Shown in pieces: positions 26,424-33,960 of a stretch of DNA of 64,000 nt. The notes beneath the pieces are model-generated. The model was not told where the DNA came from, made no database searches, and saw only the letters and a program-made list of their open reading frames with translations. Position 1 is the stretch's first letter; every line of letters starts with the position of its first letter. The stretch spans positions 328,851 to 392,850 of the forward strand of contig NZ_JAUSUM010000004.1 of assembly GCF_030813635.1 (NCBI RefSeq), given 5' to 3'. The position numbers and the translations under genes were made by a program. Source of the DNA: Salibacterium salarium. GTDB taxonomy: Bacteria; Bacillota; Bacilli; Bacillales; Marinococcaceae.

Positions 26424-27209
26424 ATGGAGTTAAGTTTGCTATTGGAATATGGCTGGGTGCTGCTTGTCCTTATATTATTGGAAGGGATTCTTGCAGCAGA
26501 TAATGCATTGGTTTTGGCGATTATGGTAAAAAATTTACCCGAAGATCAACGAAAAAAAGCATTGTTTTATGGCTTAGCCGGCGCTTTTATCTTTCGTTTT
26601 GGTTCTCTATTTGTCATATCCTACTTAATTGATGTGTGGCAAGTACAGGCAATTGGAGCATTATATTTATTGTTTATGTCAGGAAATCATATTGTTAGAA
26701 AAGTATGGTTTAAGAAAAAAGATTCGGCTGAAGAAAAAGCTGAACGAAAAAAGGTAGGAACCGCTGGCTTTTGGGGTACTGTTATAAAGGTAGAAATTGC
26801 AGATATTGCGTTTGCGGTGGATTCTATTTTAGCAGCAGTGGCATTAGCTGTAACACTTCCAAATACACCGATTGCAAGTATTGGAGGGATGGATGGCGGA
26901 AAGTTTATCGTTATCTTAACCGGCGGCTTAATTGGTGTTATCATTATGCGTTTTGCTGCTACTATATTTGTGAAATTATTGCATAAGCGGCCAGGCCTTG
27001 AAATTGCAGCATTTTTAATTGTAGGGTGGGTAGGTGTTAAACTTGCCGTGTACACATTATCTCATCCTGCGTTAGATTTTTTGCCTGAAGCTTTTGCAGA
27101 ATCAAAGATGTGGAAAATCATTTTTTATACGGTACTTGTCTGTATAGCTTTAGCTGGATGGTTTTTATCGGATAAAAAAGAAGATGCCGATGTAGAAAAA
27201 ATGGTGTAA
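26424..27209 (+). CDS. TerC-family membrane protein, likely metal exporter
   Basis: A 261-residue protein with seven to eight helices. The family acid-pair motifs are present: EGILAADNALVLAIM (about 20-34) and EIADIAFAVDSILAAVA (about 124-140). B. subtilis relatives YceF and YkoY (MeeF, MeeY) export manganese and metallate exoenzymes. A cytosolic loop with KKKDSAEEKAERKK lies between helices 3 and 4. GGGAG precedes ATG 26424. I looked for a yybP-ykoY manganese riboswitch in the 112-base gap upstream and did not find one. Confidence 0.87.
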   Translation: MELSLLLEYGWVLLVLILLEGILAADNALVLAIMVKNLPEDQRKKALFYGLAGAFIFRFGSLFVISYLIDVWQVQAIGALYLLFMSGNHIVRKVWFKKKDSAEEKAERKKVGTAGFWGTVIKVEIADIAFAVDSILAAVALAVTLPNTPIASIGGMDGGKFIVILTGGLIGVIIMRFAATIFVKLLHKRPGLEIAAFLIVGWVGVKLAVYTLSHPALDFLPEAFAESKMWKIIFYTVLVCIALAGWFLSDKKEDADVEKMV

Positions 27210-27230
27210 CATCCATTAAGTTCTAAATAA

Positions 27231-27269
27231 AAACTCCCGCGCCAATTTAGTTTTTGGCGGGGGCTTTTT
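27231..27269. terminator. Terminator between terC-like and sodC genes
   Basis: A GC-rich imperfect stem (CTCCCGCGCCAA with TTGGCGGGGG) followed by T5, between convergent genes. Confidence 0.75.
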
Positions 27270-27275
27270 ACGATT

Positions 27276-27920
27276 TTATTGGTTTGATGCCTGTATGATA
27301 CCGCAAGCTGTTCTTGAGCCTGCATCACCTGTACTTAACGTTTCTTCATCAGGACCAGGGCTGTTGCTTTCTGAAGAAGTGTAACGATCAGGAATGTTAG
27401 CAAAATTATTAGGATCTGAATGAACAATAACGGCTAAATTTTCATTTGTTATTTGCTCAGCACTAATACGGTCGAGTGCTGTTACTAGATAAGCAGATCC
27501 ATCCTCAAGTCCTTGTAAAGCAGTCATATCACCAAGATGGCTCCCATGTGAGGTGCCTTCTGGATTATAGTGCCCTCCTGCTGTTGTAAACGGTCCGTCT
27601 TCTGCTTCTGGTTCACATAAGCCTGTCTCATGGATATGAAAACCATGAAAACCGCTGGAAATTCCTTCATTAAACAAAGCTTCCGCTAAAATCATCTTGT
27701 CGTTCTCAAAGAAACGTACATTACCGATGATGTTACCAGAAGTGTCCTGCATACTAGCTTCTGCAAAACTTTGATTATTTGTATTTTCAATATCTGATAG
27801 AACTTCTTCAGCATCTTCGGTTGGAATGCTTTGTTCGTCATTTTCGTTATTGTTTGTATTACAACCATACAAAACACTAACAGCAACAATTAATAAGATA
27901 AATAGATTTTTTTTAATCAC
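27276..27920 (-). CDS. sodC: Cu/Zn superoxide dismutase lipoprotein
   Basis: A 214-residue lipoprotein: signal with lipobox YGC (Cys20), an acidic linker, then a Cu/Zn-SOD domain from about residue 48. All metal ligands appear in place: two His in FHGFHIHETG, His in AGGHYNP, His, His and Asp in SHGSHLGDM, and His in VIVHSD. The disulfide cysteines (GLCEPE and RTACG) and the guiding Arg in GDAGSRTACG are kept. It should dismutate superoxide at the outer membrane face. B. subtilis YojM is a relative lacking copper ligands; this one is not degenerate. The start is GTG 27920 behind GGAGGTGG. Confidence 0.93.
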   Translation of the reverse strand: MIKKNLFILLIVAVSVLYGCNTNNNENDEQSIPTEDAEEVLSDIENTNNQSFAEASMQDTSGNIIGNVRFFENDKMILAEALFNEGISSGFHGFHIHETGLCEPEAEDGPFTTAGGHYNPEGTSHGSHLGDMTALQGLEDGSAYLVTALDRISAEQITNENLAVIVHSDPNNFANIPDRYTSSESNSPGPDEETLSTGDAGSRTACGIIQASNQ

Positions 27921-28069
27921 TATACCACCTCCATGTGCATCATTTTTACCAAGTTATCTAGATTTTATAATAATTTTTAGTTGTTTTTATAAAATAGATG
28001 AAGAGAGACATGTCTTACGTTATACTATTAAGAAAGGAAGGATTTTCATAAAAATATATAAGGTGATAA

Positions 28070-28273
28070 ATGTTGGCCAACATATTAAAAATTTTAACTA
28101 GCATATGGTTTATTATATTGATGATTCAAACACTCGTATCTTTTGGGCAGAACATAGTAGTTATTCCAGATTACTTACTGATTACATGTCTGTTTTTGTT
28201 TGCCGCTGTTATGGTGCGTGAATTTAAAAAAGGCATAATTCGTGAGTTAGAAAAAGATTCGTCTGGTCGTTAA
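28070..28273 (+). CDS. Small two-span membrane protein, 67 aa
   Basis: A 67-residue protein with helices at about 5-24 and 31-48 and a basic-acidic tail (REFKKGIIRELEKDSSGR). AAGGTGATAA is directly before ATG 28070 and a strong terminator follows the stop, so it is probably expressed alone. I do not recognise a family. Function unknown. Confidence 0.6.
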   Translation: MLANILKILTSIWFIILMIQTLVSFGQNIVVIPDYLLITCLFLFAAVMVREFKKGIIRELEKDSSGR

Positions 28274-28277
28274 TAAG

Positions 28278-28310
28278 CAGTACTCCTGATGTGCAGAAGT
28301 ACTGTTTTTT
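28278..28310 (+). terminator. Terminator after the 67-aa gene
   Basis: CAGTACT (28278-28284) pairs with AGTACTG (28298-28304) followed by T6. Confidence 0.75.
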
Positions 28311-28372
28311 GTTTGAAGATGATCTTGTTATTTATTTAATTAATGTTCTAGTGTATCGAAAGGAAGGGTAAA

Positions 28373-28927
28373 ATGGAGAAAAACATAAAAGAAGCATTTA
28401 CTTATGGAACGGTGGAAAAGATAACTCATATCGGGAAAGGAACACGCGTGTGTATAGATTTTGCGGATATTTTGACTCCAACAGAAGGTGTATTTGTTGG
28501 AAATACTGGAAGTGGGTATGTTTTGGTTTTATCAGAGAATAGGTCAACGAACACTTATCCACCGCGTTCTTTTCGAATTAACGCTGGTGGATTGCACCAG
28601 TATCTTTTTCAAGCTGGTCAAACGCGTTATCTAGAAGAATTGCGTGGTGGAGATAATTTGTTTGTTTATGACGGAGTGAATGAAAAAGAAATTCCAATTG
28701 GACGCGTGAAAATGGAAAAGCGTGATTTAGTACGTGTGGAAATACAGGGAGAAAACAAAAAAATTTCTGTTACGGTGCAATTTGCTGACAGTGTATCATT
28801 TCTTCAAGAGAATGGAGATTCATTGTCCGTGAAGGAGTTACAAGAAGGGGACTGTATTTGTTGTTTTAGTGATGAACCGGGCAGACACCTCGGAGAAAAA
28901 ATAGAAGAAGAAATTAGCGAATACTAA
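28373..28927 (+). CDS. Stand-alone C-terminal domain of archaeal-type 3-dehydroquinate synthase (DHQS II)
   Basis: A 184-residue protein that aligns by eye with only the C-terminal half of the archaeal DHQS family (MJ1249 type, normally about 360 aa). Shared landmarks: YGTVEKITHIGKGTRVCID, PTEGVFVGNTGSGYVLV, RSFRINAGGLHQY, TRYLEELRGGD, GRVKMEKRDLVRVE, and GRHLGEKIEEEI near the end. The N-terminal half, which carries the Schiff-base lysine in the archaeal enzyme, is missing; the upstream gene is an unrelated membrane protein behind a terminator. AAGGAAGG precedes ATG 28373. It is unlikely to make dehydroquinate alone. A ligand-binding or regulatory role is possible but unproven. Confidence 0.75.
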   Translation: MEKNIKEAFTYGTVEKITHIGKGTRVCIDFADILTPTEGVFVGNTGSGYVLVLSENRSTNTYPPRSFRINAGGLHQYLFQAGQTRYLEELRGGDNLFVYDGVNEKEIPIGRVKMEKRDLVRVEIQGENKKISVTVQFADSVSFLQENGDSLSVKELQEGDCICCFSDEPGRHLGEKIEEEISEY

Positions 28928-29053
28928 GGATACTACGCTAGACACCGGAGAAAATGCCATGTTATACTTTTTTCTCTTATTGAGAATGCGTCATATCAAG
29001 TTAAAGTACGTATACGTGTCTAACACCGTTCTGCAAAATTATTAGTTATATAA

Positions 29054-29080
29054 AAAGAACTGACAAGTGAGCCAGTTCTT
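29054..29080 (-). terminator. Terminator of the UGA-containing redox gene
   Basis: On the minus strand AAGAACTG (29080-29073) pairs with CAGTTCTT (29062-29055), followed by a T-rich run. It ends the gene that stops at 29086. The gap 28928-29053 holds nothing else recognisable. Confidence 0.75.
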
Positions 29081-29085
29081 CTAAC

Positions 29086-29643
29086 CTAAATAAAATGATT
29101 GATAGCATGTAATATTTCTGACACATCGGCATGTTTTTCTGGGGATTTATCAACGTGTTTCCACTTTAGTTGTTGATTGTTGTCGAAAAGCCACGTTCCC
29201 CCTTGAATATAGATATCCGACTTTTGCATAGAAGTTTTGACAACTTTTTTCTTCTCTGGATTTTTTGGAAGTAAATGTTTAACTTGGCCAGTGATTACTC
29301 CTGCAGCTGCTTTACTTAAAAGCTTTACTTTATTCATATTCTGATGTCCAAAGCCTTTAAAGACATCTTTTTCTGGATCTGCATAAAGCAAAAACGGATA
29401 GGGTCCATACGCTTCTTCAAAGGAAGATAATAACGAGACAAGGGCGGGAAAAACAGGAACAATTTTTACTCCTTTATCTTCTTGAATAATATTGGCATTC
29501 TCGCGCAACTGCGCAAGATATTCTCTACAGAATGGTCAGCCGGGATGCCGTAGAAATACAACCAGCGTTGGGGTGTTACCTAAAATATTTTCAAGGTGAC
29601 AATCGGAGCCATCTGTTTTTTTTAAGATATAATCTTTATGCAC
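29086..29643 (-). CDS. Putative selenoprotein: peroxiredoxin-like (AhpC/TSA_2 type) with in-frame UGA in a UxxC motif
   Basis: Read from GTG 29643, 185 codons stay in frame except one TGA at codon 36 (29538-29536). Sequence around it is VVFLRHPG-U-PFCREYLAQLRE; relatives of the thioredoxin-fold AhpC/TSA_2 group have C-P-F-C here, so the UGA replaces the first redox cysteine and gives U36-x-x-C39. Upstream signals are intact: AGGAGG eight bases before the GTG and a promoter at 29676-29704. A 7-bp stem with loop AGTT lies 18 bases after the UGA, as expected of a bacterial SECIS. Without recoding, only the C-terminal 140 residues form a frame, lacking both the ribosome site and the active site. 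The alternative is a Cys-to-stop mutation or sequencing error. Likely role: thiol peroxidase or oxidoreductase. Confidence 0.75.
29500..29517 (-). other. Candidate bacterial SECIS stem-loop
   Basis: On the mRNA CTTGCGC (29517-29511), loop AGUU (29510-29507) and GCGCGAG (29506-29500) form seven pairs including one G-U. The loop G is 27 bases after the last base of UGA, inside the usual window, and sits in the first two loop positions as in known bacterial SECIS elements. The flanking AATAT and ATATT segments could extend the stem with an internal loop. Confidence 0.65.
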
Positions 29644-29675
29644 AAAGTTTACCTCCTAATATAATACCTGAACTT

Positions 29676-29704
29676 ATTATAAAGTATATAAAAATTAAAT
29701 CCAA
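29676..29704 (-). promoter_or_regulatory. Sigma-A promoter of the UGA-containing gene
   Basis: On the minus strand TTGGAT (29704-29699) and TATAAT (29681-29676) are 17 bases apart, about 25 bases of leader before the GTG start. It supports transcription of the full-length frame rather than the downstream fragment. The rest of the gap to 29901 shows no firm element for the plus-strand antiporter. Confidence 0.75.
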
Positions 29705-29901
29705 TGGATTGATAAAAACCCATTACATGTTGTATTGTTTTGTTTCGGGCATGTTGTTTGTCACATTTAATTACTTCTTAGCTTCCAATCAGGGAATAGT
29801 AAGCTAGTAACATGACGAAATAATTACATATCGGATTTATCAACCGCTTGTACTTAATTGTATAGGCTGCGTAGTAGAATGAAGAGAGAGAGGTACCTGG
29901 T

Positions 29902-31737
29902 ATGTTTGATTCAATTTTATCTCATCTTATGCTGATTGGTGTTTTAGGGATAGGGTCTCAATGGTTTGCGTGGCGTTTTCGTATGCCGGCAATTGTTGTC
30001 ATGTCAGTTGCTGGTTTGTTAATTGGTCCTATTTTTGGATGGATGAATCCGGCTGAGGATTTTGGCAGTTTATTTAATCCTATCATTTCTGTAGCTGTGG
30101 CAATTATATTATTTGAAGGAAGTTTAAATTTAGACTATAGAGAAATTAAAGGGTTAGGAAAATCGGTTTACCGTATTATTACGTTAGGAGCTTTACTGGC
30201 TTGGATTTTAGGGTCATTAACAGCTTTTTTTATCGCCGGATTATCATGGGCTGTTTCGTTCGTTATCGGTGGATTGTTTATTGTAACGGGTCCCACGGTT
30301 ATTTTACCCCTTTTACGACAGGCAAAGTTAAAAGCAAGACCTGCAGCCATTCTTAAATGGGAAGGTGTCGTTGTTGATCCGTTAGGTGCTCTTTTGGCTG
30401 TTTTTGCTTTTGAGATCATTCAATTTTTGATGCTTGAATCTGTAACAATAGAAGCTTTAGTATTATTCTTTTTGGCCTCGTTATTTGCTGTGGCACTAGG
30501 ATTAGGTTGTGGAAGAGGTATAGGATGGATGTTTGAAAACGGCTTTGTGCCGGAATTTTTGAAGTCACCTATCGTTTTTACCGTTGTTATTGCGTGTTTT
30601 GCGGTGGCGGACGAAGTGATGCATGAGACAGGTTTACTTGCTGTCACAGCGATGGGAATGACGCTGGCAAATATGCATATAGCATCTTTAAGTGATATGA
30701 GGCACTTTAAAGAAAATATATCGGTCCTTTTAATTTCCGGTATTTTTATTATGATTACAGCTTCGCTGGATAGAGAAACACTATTGCAAGTGTTTGACCC
30801 GAATATTCTCGCTTATGTAATATTGATGTTATTTGTGGTTAGGCCGCTTTCTATTTGGTTATCTACGATAAATACGGAACTTTCTTTTAAAGAGAAGGCG
30901 TTAGTAGGATGGATTGCACCAAGAGGTATCGTTGCATTGACTGTTGCAAACTATTTTGCCAATGTATTAGAGGAAGCTGGTTATCCTGGCGCTTCGATTG
31001 TGACTCCATTAACTTTTGCGCTTGTGTTTGCAACCGTTTGTGCACATGGATTTACGATTGGACCGTTGGCTCGGAAGTTAGGTTTGTCACTAGAAGGAAA
31101 TCCAGGTGTCATAATTGTTGGAGGAAGCAGTTTTACGACATCATTGGCAAAAGCATTGAAGGATATGGACATACCGGTACTTATTACGGATACGTCATTT
31201 GAGCAACTGTTTAATGCAAGAAAAGTAGGAATTCCTTATTATAGAGGCGAGATATTGTCGGAACAAACCGAATATTATCTGGACATGACACCATATGAGA
31301 AATTAATCGCTGCAACAGATAGGGACTCTTACAATTCATTAGTATGTACTACATTAGTTCCAGAAATTGGCCGGAATGACCTTTTCCAATTAAGCTGGCA
31401 TGATCCAGATCGTGATCATCCCGATGATTTGGTTAGACGGGTTGGAGGACGTGTTCTATTCGAAAAGGGAGCAACATTTGCTGAATTGAATAGAAAAGTG
31501 GAAGAAGGCTATGATTTTGTGAGAACGAAGCTTACGAAACAGTATGGCTATAAAAAGTTTTTACAAGAAATCGAAGATGATACACTACCATTGTTTAATT
31601 TTAAACCAACTGGTAGATTTGACTTTTTCACAAGTGAGGCTCCGCTTAAACCAGAAGCGGGAGATACGATTGTAAGCTTAGTACCTCCTGACGAAAAGAT
31701 AGTAGAGCCAGAACGGAAAAATCATACGGATGAATAA
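29902..31737 (+). CDS. CPA1-type sodium:proton antiporter with C-terminal nucleotide-binding-like domain
   Basis: A 611-residue protein: about twelve membrane helices (1-400) of the sodium/hydrogen exchanger fold, with the conserved GPTVILPLLRQ, WEGVVVDPLGALLAV (acidic Asp in the ion site) and GWIAPRGIVALTVA segments. The cytosolic part (about 400-610) opens with a Rossmann-like GVIIVGGSSFTTSLAKAL, as in TrkA-N/RCK domains, so a nucleotide may gate it. Such NhaP-like carriers exchange sodium or potassium for protons, useful at high salt or pH. The ATG follows AGAGAGGT. It is monocistronic with a terminator. Confidence 0.9.
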   Translation: MFDSILSHLMLIGVLGIGSQWFAWRFRMPAIVVMSVAGLLIGPIFGWMNPAEDFGSLFNPIISVAVAIILFEGSLNLDYREIKGLGKSVYRIITLGALLAWILGSLTAFFIAGLSWAVSFVIGGLFIVTGPTVILPLLRQAKLKARPAAILKWEGVVVDPLGALLAVFAFEIIQFLMLESVTIEALVLFFLASLFAVALGLGCGRGIGWMFENGFVPEFLKSPIVFTVVIACFAVADEVMHETGLLAVTAMGMTLANMHIASLSDMRHFKENISVLLISGIFIMITASLDRETLLQVFDPNILAYVILMLFVVRPLSIWLSTINTELSFKEKALVGWIAPRGIVALTVANYFANVLEEAGYPGASIVTPLTFALVFATVCAHGFTIGPLARKLGLSLEGNPGVIIVGGSSFTTSLAKALKDMDIPVLITDTSFEQLFNARKVGIPYYRGEILSEQTEYYLDMTPYEKLIAATDRDSYNSLVCTTLVPEIGRNDLFQLSWHDPDRDHPDDLVRRVGGRVLFEKGATFAELNRKVEEGYDFVRTKLTKQYGYKKFLQEIEDDTLPLFNFKPTGRFDFFTSEAPLKPEAGDTIVSLVPPDEKIVEPERKNHTDE

Positions 31738-31743
31738 CCTAGG

Positions 31744-31775
31744 AAACCTCTCGCTGTTTATGCGGGAGGTTTTTT
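31744..31775 (+). terminator. Terminator after the antiporter gene
   Basis: AAACCTCTCGC (31744-31754) pairs with GCGGGAGGTTT (31762-31772), followed by T residues. Confidence 0.85.
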
Positions 31776-31788
31776 ATAAAAGCAGTGG

Positions 31789-31847
31789 TTGACATTAGGA
31801 ATTTTTTTCAATAAAATAAAGGCAAGCTTTATTGAGAATGATTTTCA
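31789..31847 (+). promoter_or_regulatory. Promoter and Fur box of the DUF2325 operon
   Basis: TTGACA (31789-31794) and TAAAAT (31812-31817) have the ideal 17-base spacer. TGAGAATGATTTTCA at 31833-31847 matches the Fur 7-1-7 consensus at 12 of 14 fixed positions and lies just past the transcription start. Confidence 0.75.
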
Positions 31848-31866
31848 TTCTTATTGGAGGGTACTT

Positions 31867-32190
31867 ATGGATACGTTAATGATTGTTGGAGCGGACAAGT
31901 TGGGTTCTATTCCAAAAAGGTTGCAGGAACTAGGTTTCGAAGATATTTCTCATGTCAGTGGTCGTAAAGTGAAAATGGTTCATAAGAAAATACCTGATAA
32001 AGTAGACCTTGTTTTAGTTTTGACAGATTTTATTAATCATAATGTAGCAACCAAACTAAAAGAAAAAGCAAAGGAACGCTGTATTCCTGTTTGTTATGCT
32101 AGGCGCTCTTGGTGTTCTATTTATAAAGCATTAACTAATTGTGATGAGGTATGTGAAAAATGTCCATTTTTAGATAAAGACAGCATGTAA
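31867..32190 (+). CDS. DUF2325 domain protein
   Basis: A 107-residue protein of the DUF2325 type: an alpha/beta fold opening with DTLMIVGADKLGSIP, a central FEDISHVSGRK and a DLVLVLTDFINHN strand-turn. The C-terminal third has six cysteines (72, 76, 83, 92, 96, 99), including NCDEVCEKC, which could bind iron or zinc. GGAGGG precedes ATG 31867; a longer frame from 31789 covers the promoter and is rejected. The Fur box says it is made in iron shortage. It is followed after 24 bases by a gene of unknown function, presumably in one operon. No biochemical role is established. Confidence 0.8.
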   Translation: MDTLMIVGADKLGSIPKRLQELGFEDISHVSGRKVKMVHKKIPDKVDLVLVLTDFINHNVATKLKEKAKERCIPVCYARRSWCSIYKALTNCDEVCEKCPFLDKDSM

Positions 32191-32214
32191 TTGCAACACT
32201 AAGGAGGAAATGTA

Positions 32215-32703
32215 ATGGAACCAGATAGAGAGCATTTGCAGGAAAAAGGTAGTCAGCAATCCTACATAGGGGTACAAGTGTTATTGAACAATCTATTGCA
32301 TCAAATGGCTGTAGGGGACGTGAGAAATCAAACAGAATTGCTTTATACCATTAAACAAAAATGGAGACATATTGACATAAAGCAATTTGACATTGTCTGC
32401 CACTATGTAACAACGATGATTGCAATCATGGATGAATCATTAAAATTGCTTCCGGCCTTTCCATTATCAAATCAACATATTATTCGCCATTTTGAGGGTG
32501 TATACATGACTGGATTTTGTTCAAGAGACGAATCAAAGGTAGAGGCCTGGATGTTTTTCACTGGTTCAAATGAATATAAACAACGGATTTTGTTTAAAGC
32601 AATGCATTTTCTTGAAATCTCAAATAAACAGGAAGAATGGGTTTTAAAAGCAATAGATGTAACAACAGGTGAAAGATTTTTGAGAACTAAAACGAAATAT
32701 TGA
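32215..32703 (+). CDS. Unknown protein in the Fur-boxed DUF2325 operon
   Basis: A 162-residue protein I do not recognise. It appears soluble and mostly helical in its first half (VQVLLNNLLHQMAVGD, QFDIVCHYVTTMIAIMDESL), with an aromatic-rich C-terminal half (HFEGVYMTGFCSRDE, AWMFFTGSNEYKQR, RILFKAMHFLEI). There is no signal peptide and only two cysteines. AAGGAGG precedes ATG 32215. The spacing to DUF2325 and the shared terminator suggest one iron-regulated transcript; function is unknown. Confidence 0.7.
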   Translation: MEPDREHLQEKGSQQSYIGVQVLLNNLLHQMAVGDVRNQTELLYTIKQKWRHIDIKQFDIVCHYVTTMIAIMDESLKLLPAFPLSNQHIIRHFEGVYMTGFCSRDESKVEAWMFFTGSNEYKQRILFKAMHFLEISNKQEEWVLKAIDVTTGERFLRTKTKY

Positions 32704-32706
32704 AAT

Positions 32707-32750
32707 AAAAGTCTCTACAATGAATCCATGTTATTGTAGGGACTTTTTTT
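32707..32750 (+). terminator. Terminator of the DUF2325 operon
   Basis: AAAAGTCTCTACAAT (32707-32721) pairs with ATTGTAGGGACTTTT (32733-32747), followed by more T residues. Confidence 0.85.
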
Positions 32751-32885
32751 AATATAGGAAAGAATCTTGGTTCGACCAGTTATCATCGAGGATCAAAATC
32801 ACACGTGTATTGATTGTGTTTATAAATACATCTCAGATGGGTAAACGTAAAAAAATAAACCTAATCATTAATAGGAAGGACAATT

Positions 32886-33776
32886 ATGTTTAAAAATGCG
32901 CTTTTGCTCGTAAATGGGAATACAGATCAAAGCATGATTCAAAAAAATATAGAAGCGACAGCAGGAATTTTATTTAAACACATAGAACAGTTAAATATCG
33001 AGAGAACTCGATATAAAGGACACACCGAGTTTATTTGTAAAGAATGGGGGCATGATTATGAGTTAATCATTATAATAGGTGGTGACGGCACAGTTCATGA
33101 AGCGGTAAATGGATTAGCCGTTTTAGATAATCCGCCTCCATTGGGGATTCTACCGGGAGGCACATGCAACGATTTTTCAAGGGCTTTGTCTATTCCACAA
33201 CAGCTAAGACGAGCTACTGAGTCAATAATGAACGGAACTATTAGATATATTGATGTAGGTCAAATAAATGATCGTTATTTTACAAATTTTTGTGGTATAG
33301 GCTTGATTGCAGACACTTCAGATAATATAAACGATAACTGGAAAGGAAGACTTGGAAGGTTTAGTTATTTTGTAAGTGCTTTGCATACCTTAACGATTAC
33401 CGCTCCCTTTTCTTTTAAATTAACTATCGATGGTTATGAAATTGTTGATGAGGCAGTGATGCTACTCATTGCAAATGGAAATTTTTTAGGAACAAATCAA
33501 CTTCCATTTCAACATATTATATTAGACGATGGGGAGTGCAATATTTTTGTCGTCAATCAAGGTGGAGCGTCCTTGTTACGGGAATACTTGCAAGCAAAAA
33601 ATCCATTTGCATGGAATCCGGACAAAAATGACATCCGTCATTACCAAGGGAGAAAGATAGAATTACAAACGTCATCACCTATGAAGGTGGATACCGATGG
33701 GGAAATATACATGCAAACACCGGTATCGATAACAACACAATCTGAGAAAATCCCGTTATTAGTACCATCACAGTAA
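32886..33776 (+). CDS. Diacylglycerol kinase-family lipid kinase
   Basis: A 296-residue lipid kinase. The nucleotide-binding motif is IIGGDGTVHEAVNGL (about 62-76), followed by GILPGGTCNDFSRAL (about 89-103) and a C-terminal beta-sandwich with KVDTDGE. The closest pattern is the YtlR/YegS branch rather than DgkB, judged by eye. It phosphorylates a lipid alcohol, probably diacylglycerol or a related lipid, at the membrane. GGAAGG precedes ATG 32886. It lies directly before the riboswitch-controlled biofilm locus but has no terminator visible before the next promoter. Confidence 0.85.
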   Translation: MFKNALLLVNGNTDQSMIQKNIEATAGILFKHIEQLNIERTRYKGHTEFICKEWGHDYELIIIIGGDGTVHEAVNGLAVLDNPPPLGILPGGTCNDFSRALSIPQQLRRATESIMNGTIRYIDVGQINDRYFTNFCGIGLIADTSDNINDNWKGRLGRFSYFVSALHTLTITAPFSFKLTIDGYEIVDEAVMLLIANGNFLGTNQLPFQHIILDDGECNIFVVNQGGASLLREYLQAKNPFAWNPDKNDIRHYQGRKIELQTSSPMKVDTDGEIYMQTPVSITTQSEKIPLLVPSQ

Positions 33777-33780
33777 TTTT

Positions 33781-33809
33781 TTGACATAATCAATTTATAG
33801 AAATATAAT
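33781..33809 (+). promoter_or_regulatory. Consensus sigma-A promoter of the riboswitch-sinI transcript
   Basis: TTGACA (33781-33786) and TATAAT (33804-33809) match consensus fully with a 17-base spacer, the strongest promoter in the window. Predicted start near 33816. Confidence 0.85.
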
Positions 33810-33832
33810 GGTGCTACTACACATTTTTATAA

Positions 33833-33840
33833 CAACCTCC
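33833..33840 (+). promoter_or_regulatory. Anti-ribosome-site sequence upstream of the aptamer
   Basis: CAACCTCC is exactly complementary to GGAGGTTG (33952-33959), which contains the sinI ribosome site. Pairing would close a long-range helix around the aptamer and hide the site, a plausible expression platform. Confidence 0.55.
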
Positions 33841-33845
33841 AGAAA

Positions 33846-33927
33846 AAGGCAAATCTGTTGAAAAACAGGTACGCAAAATCACAGGTCTAAGGTTCAACGT
33901 TGATAACTAAGGCGGCTGGGTTGCCTG
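33846..33927 (+). promoter_or_regulatory. c-di-GMP-I (GEMM) riboswitch aptamer
   Basis: The core elements occur in order: GGCAA (33848-33852, P1), a CTGTT-GAAA-AACAG stem with GNRA tetraloop (33855-33868), TACGCAAAA (33870-33878), GGTCTAAGG (33884-33892), AACTAAGG (33905-33912, tetraloop receptor partner) and GGCTGGGTTGCC (33914-33925), whose TTGCC closes P1. This matches the Vibrio Vc2-type fold piece by piece. The G thought to set c-di-GMP over cGAMP specificity appears kept. It lies in the leader of a SinI-like gene. Confidence 0.88.
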
Positions 33928-33960
33928 GGGAGTTACCCTAAAAAGGCGGTGGGAGGTTGA

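Noticed and set aside
29086-29508. A 140-codon open frame starting at ATG 29508 as the complete gene
   Set aside because: It has no ribosome site, lacks the redox motif, and the protein similarity, ribosome site and promoter all continue upstream across the UGA to GTG 29643.
29532-29807. Plus-strand open frame of 91 codons
   Set aside because: It is antisense to the promoter and N-terminus of the UGA-containing gene, has no ribosome site and no family resemblance.
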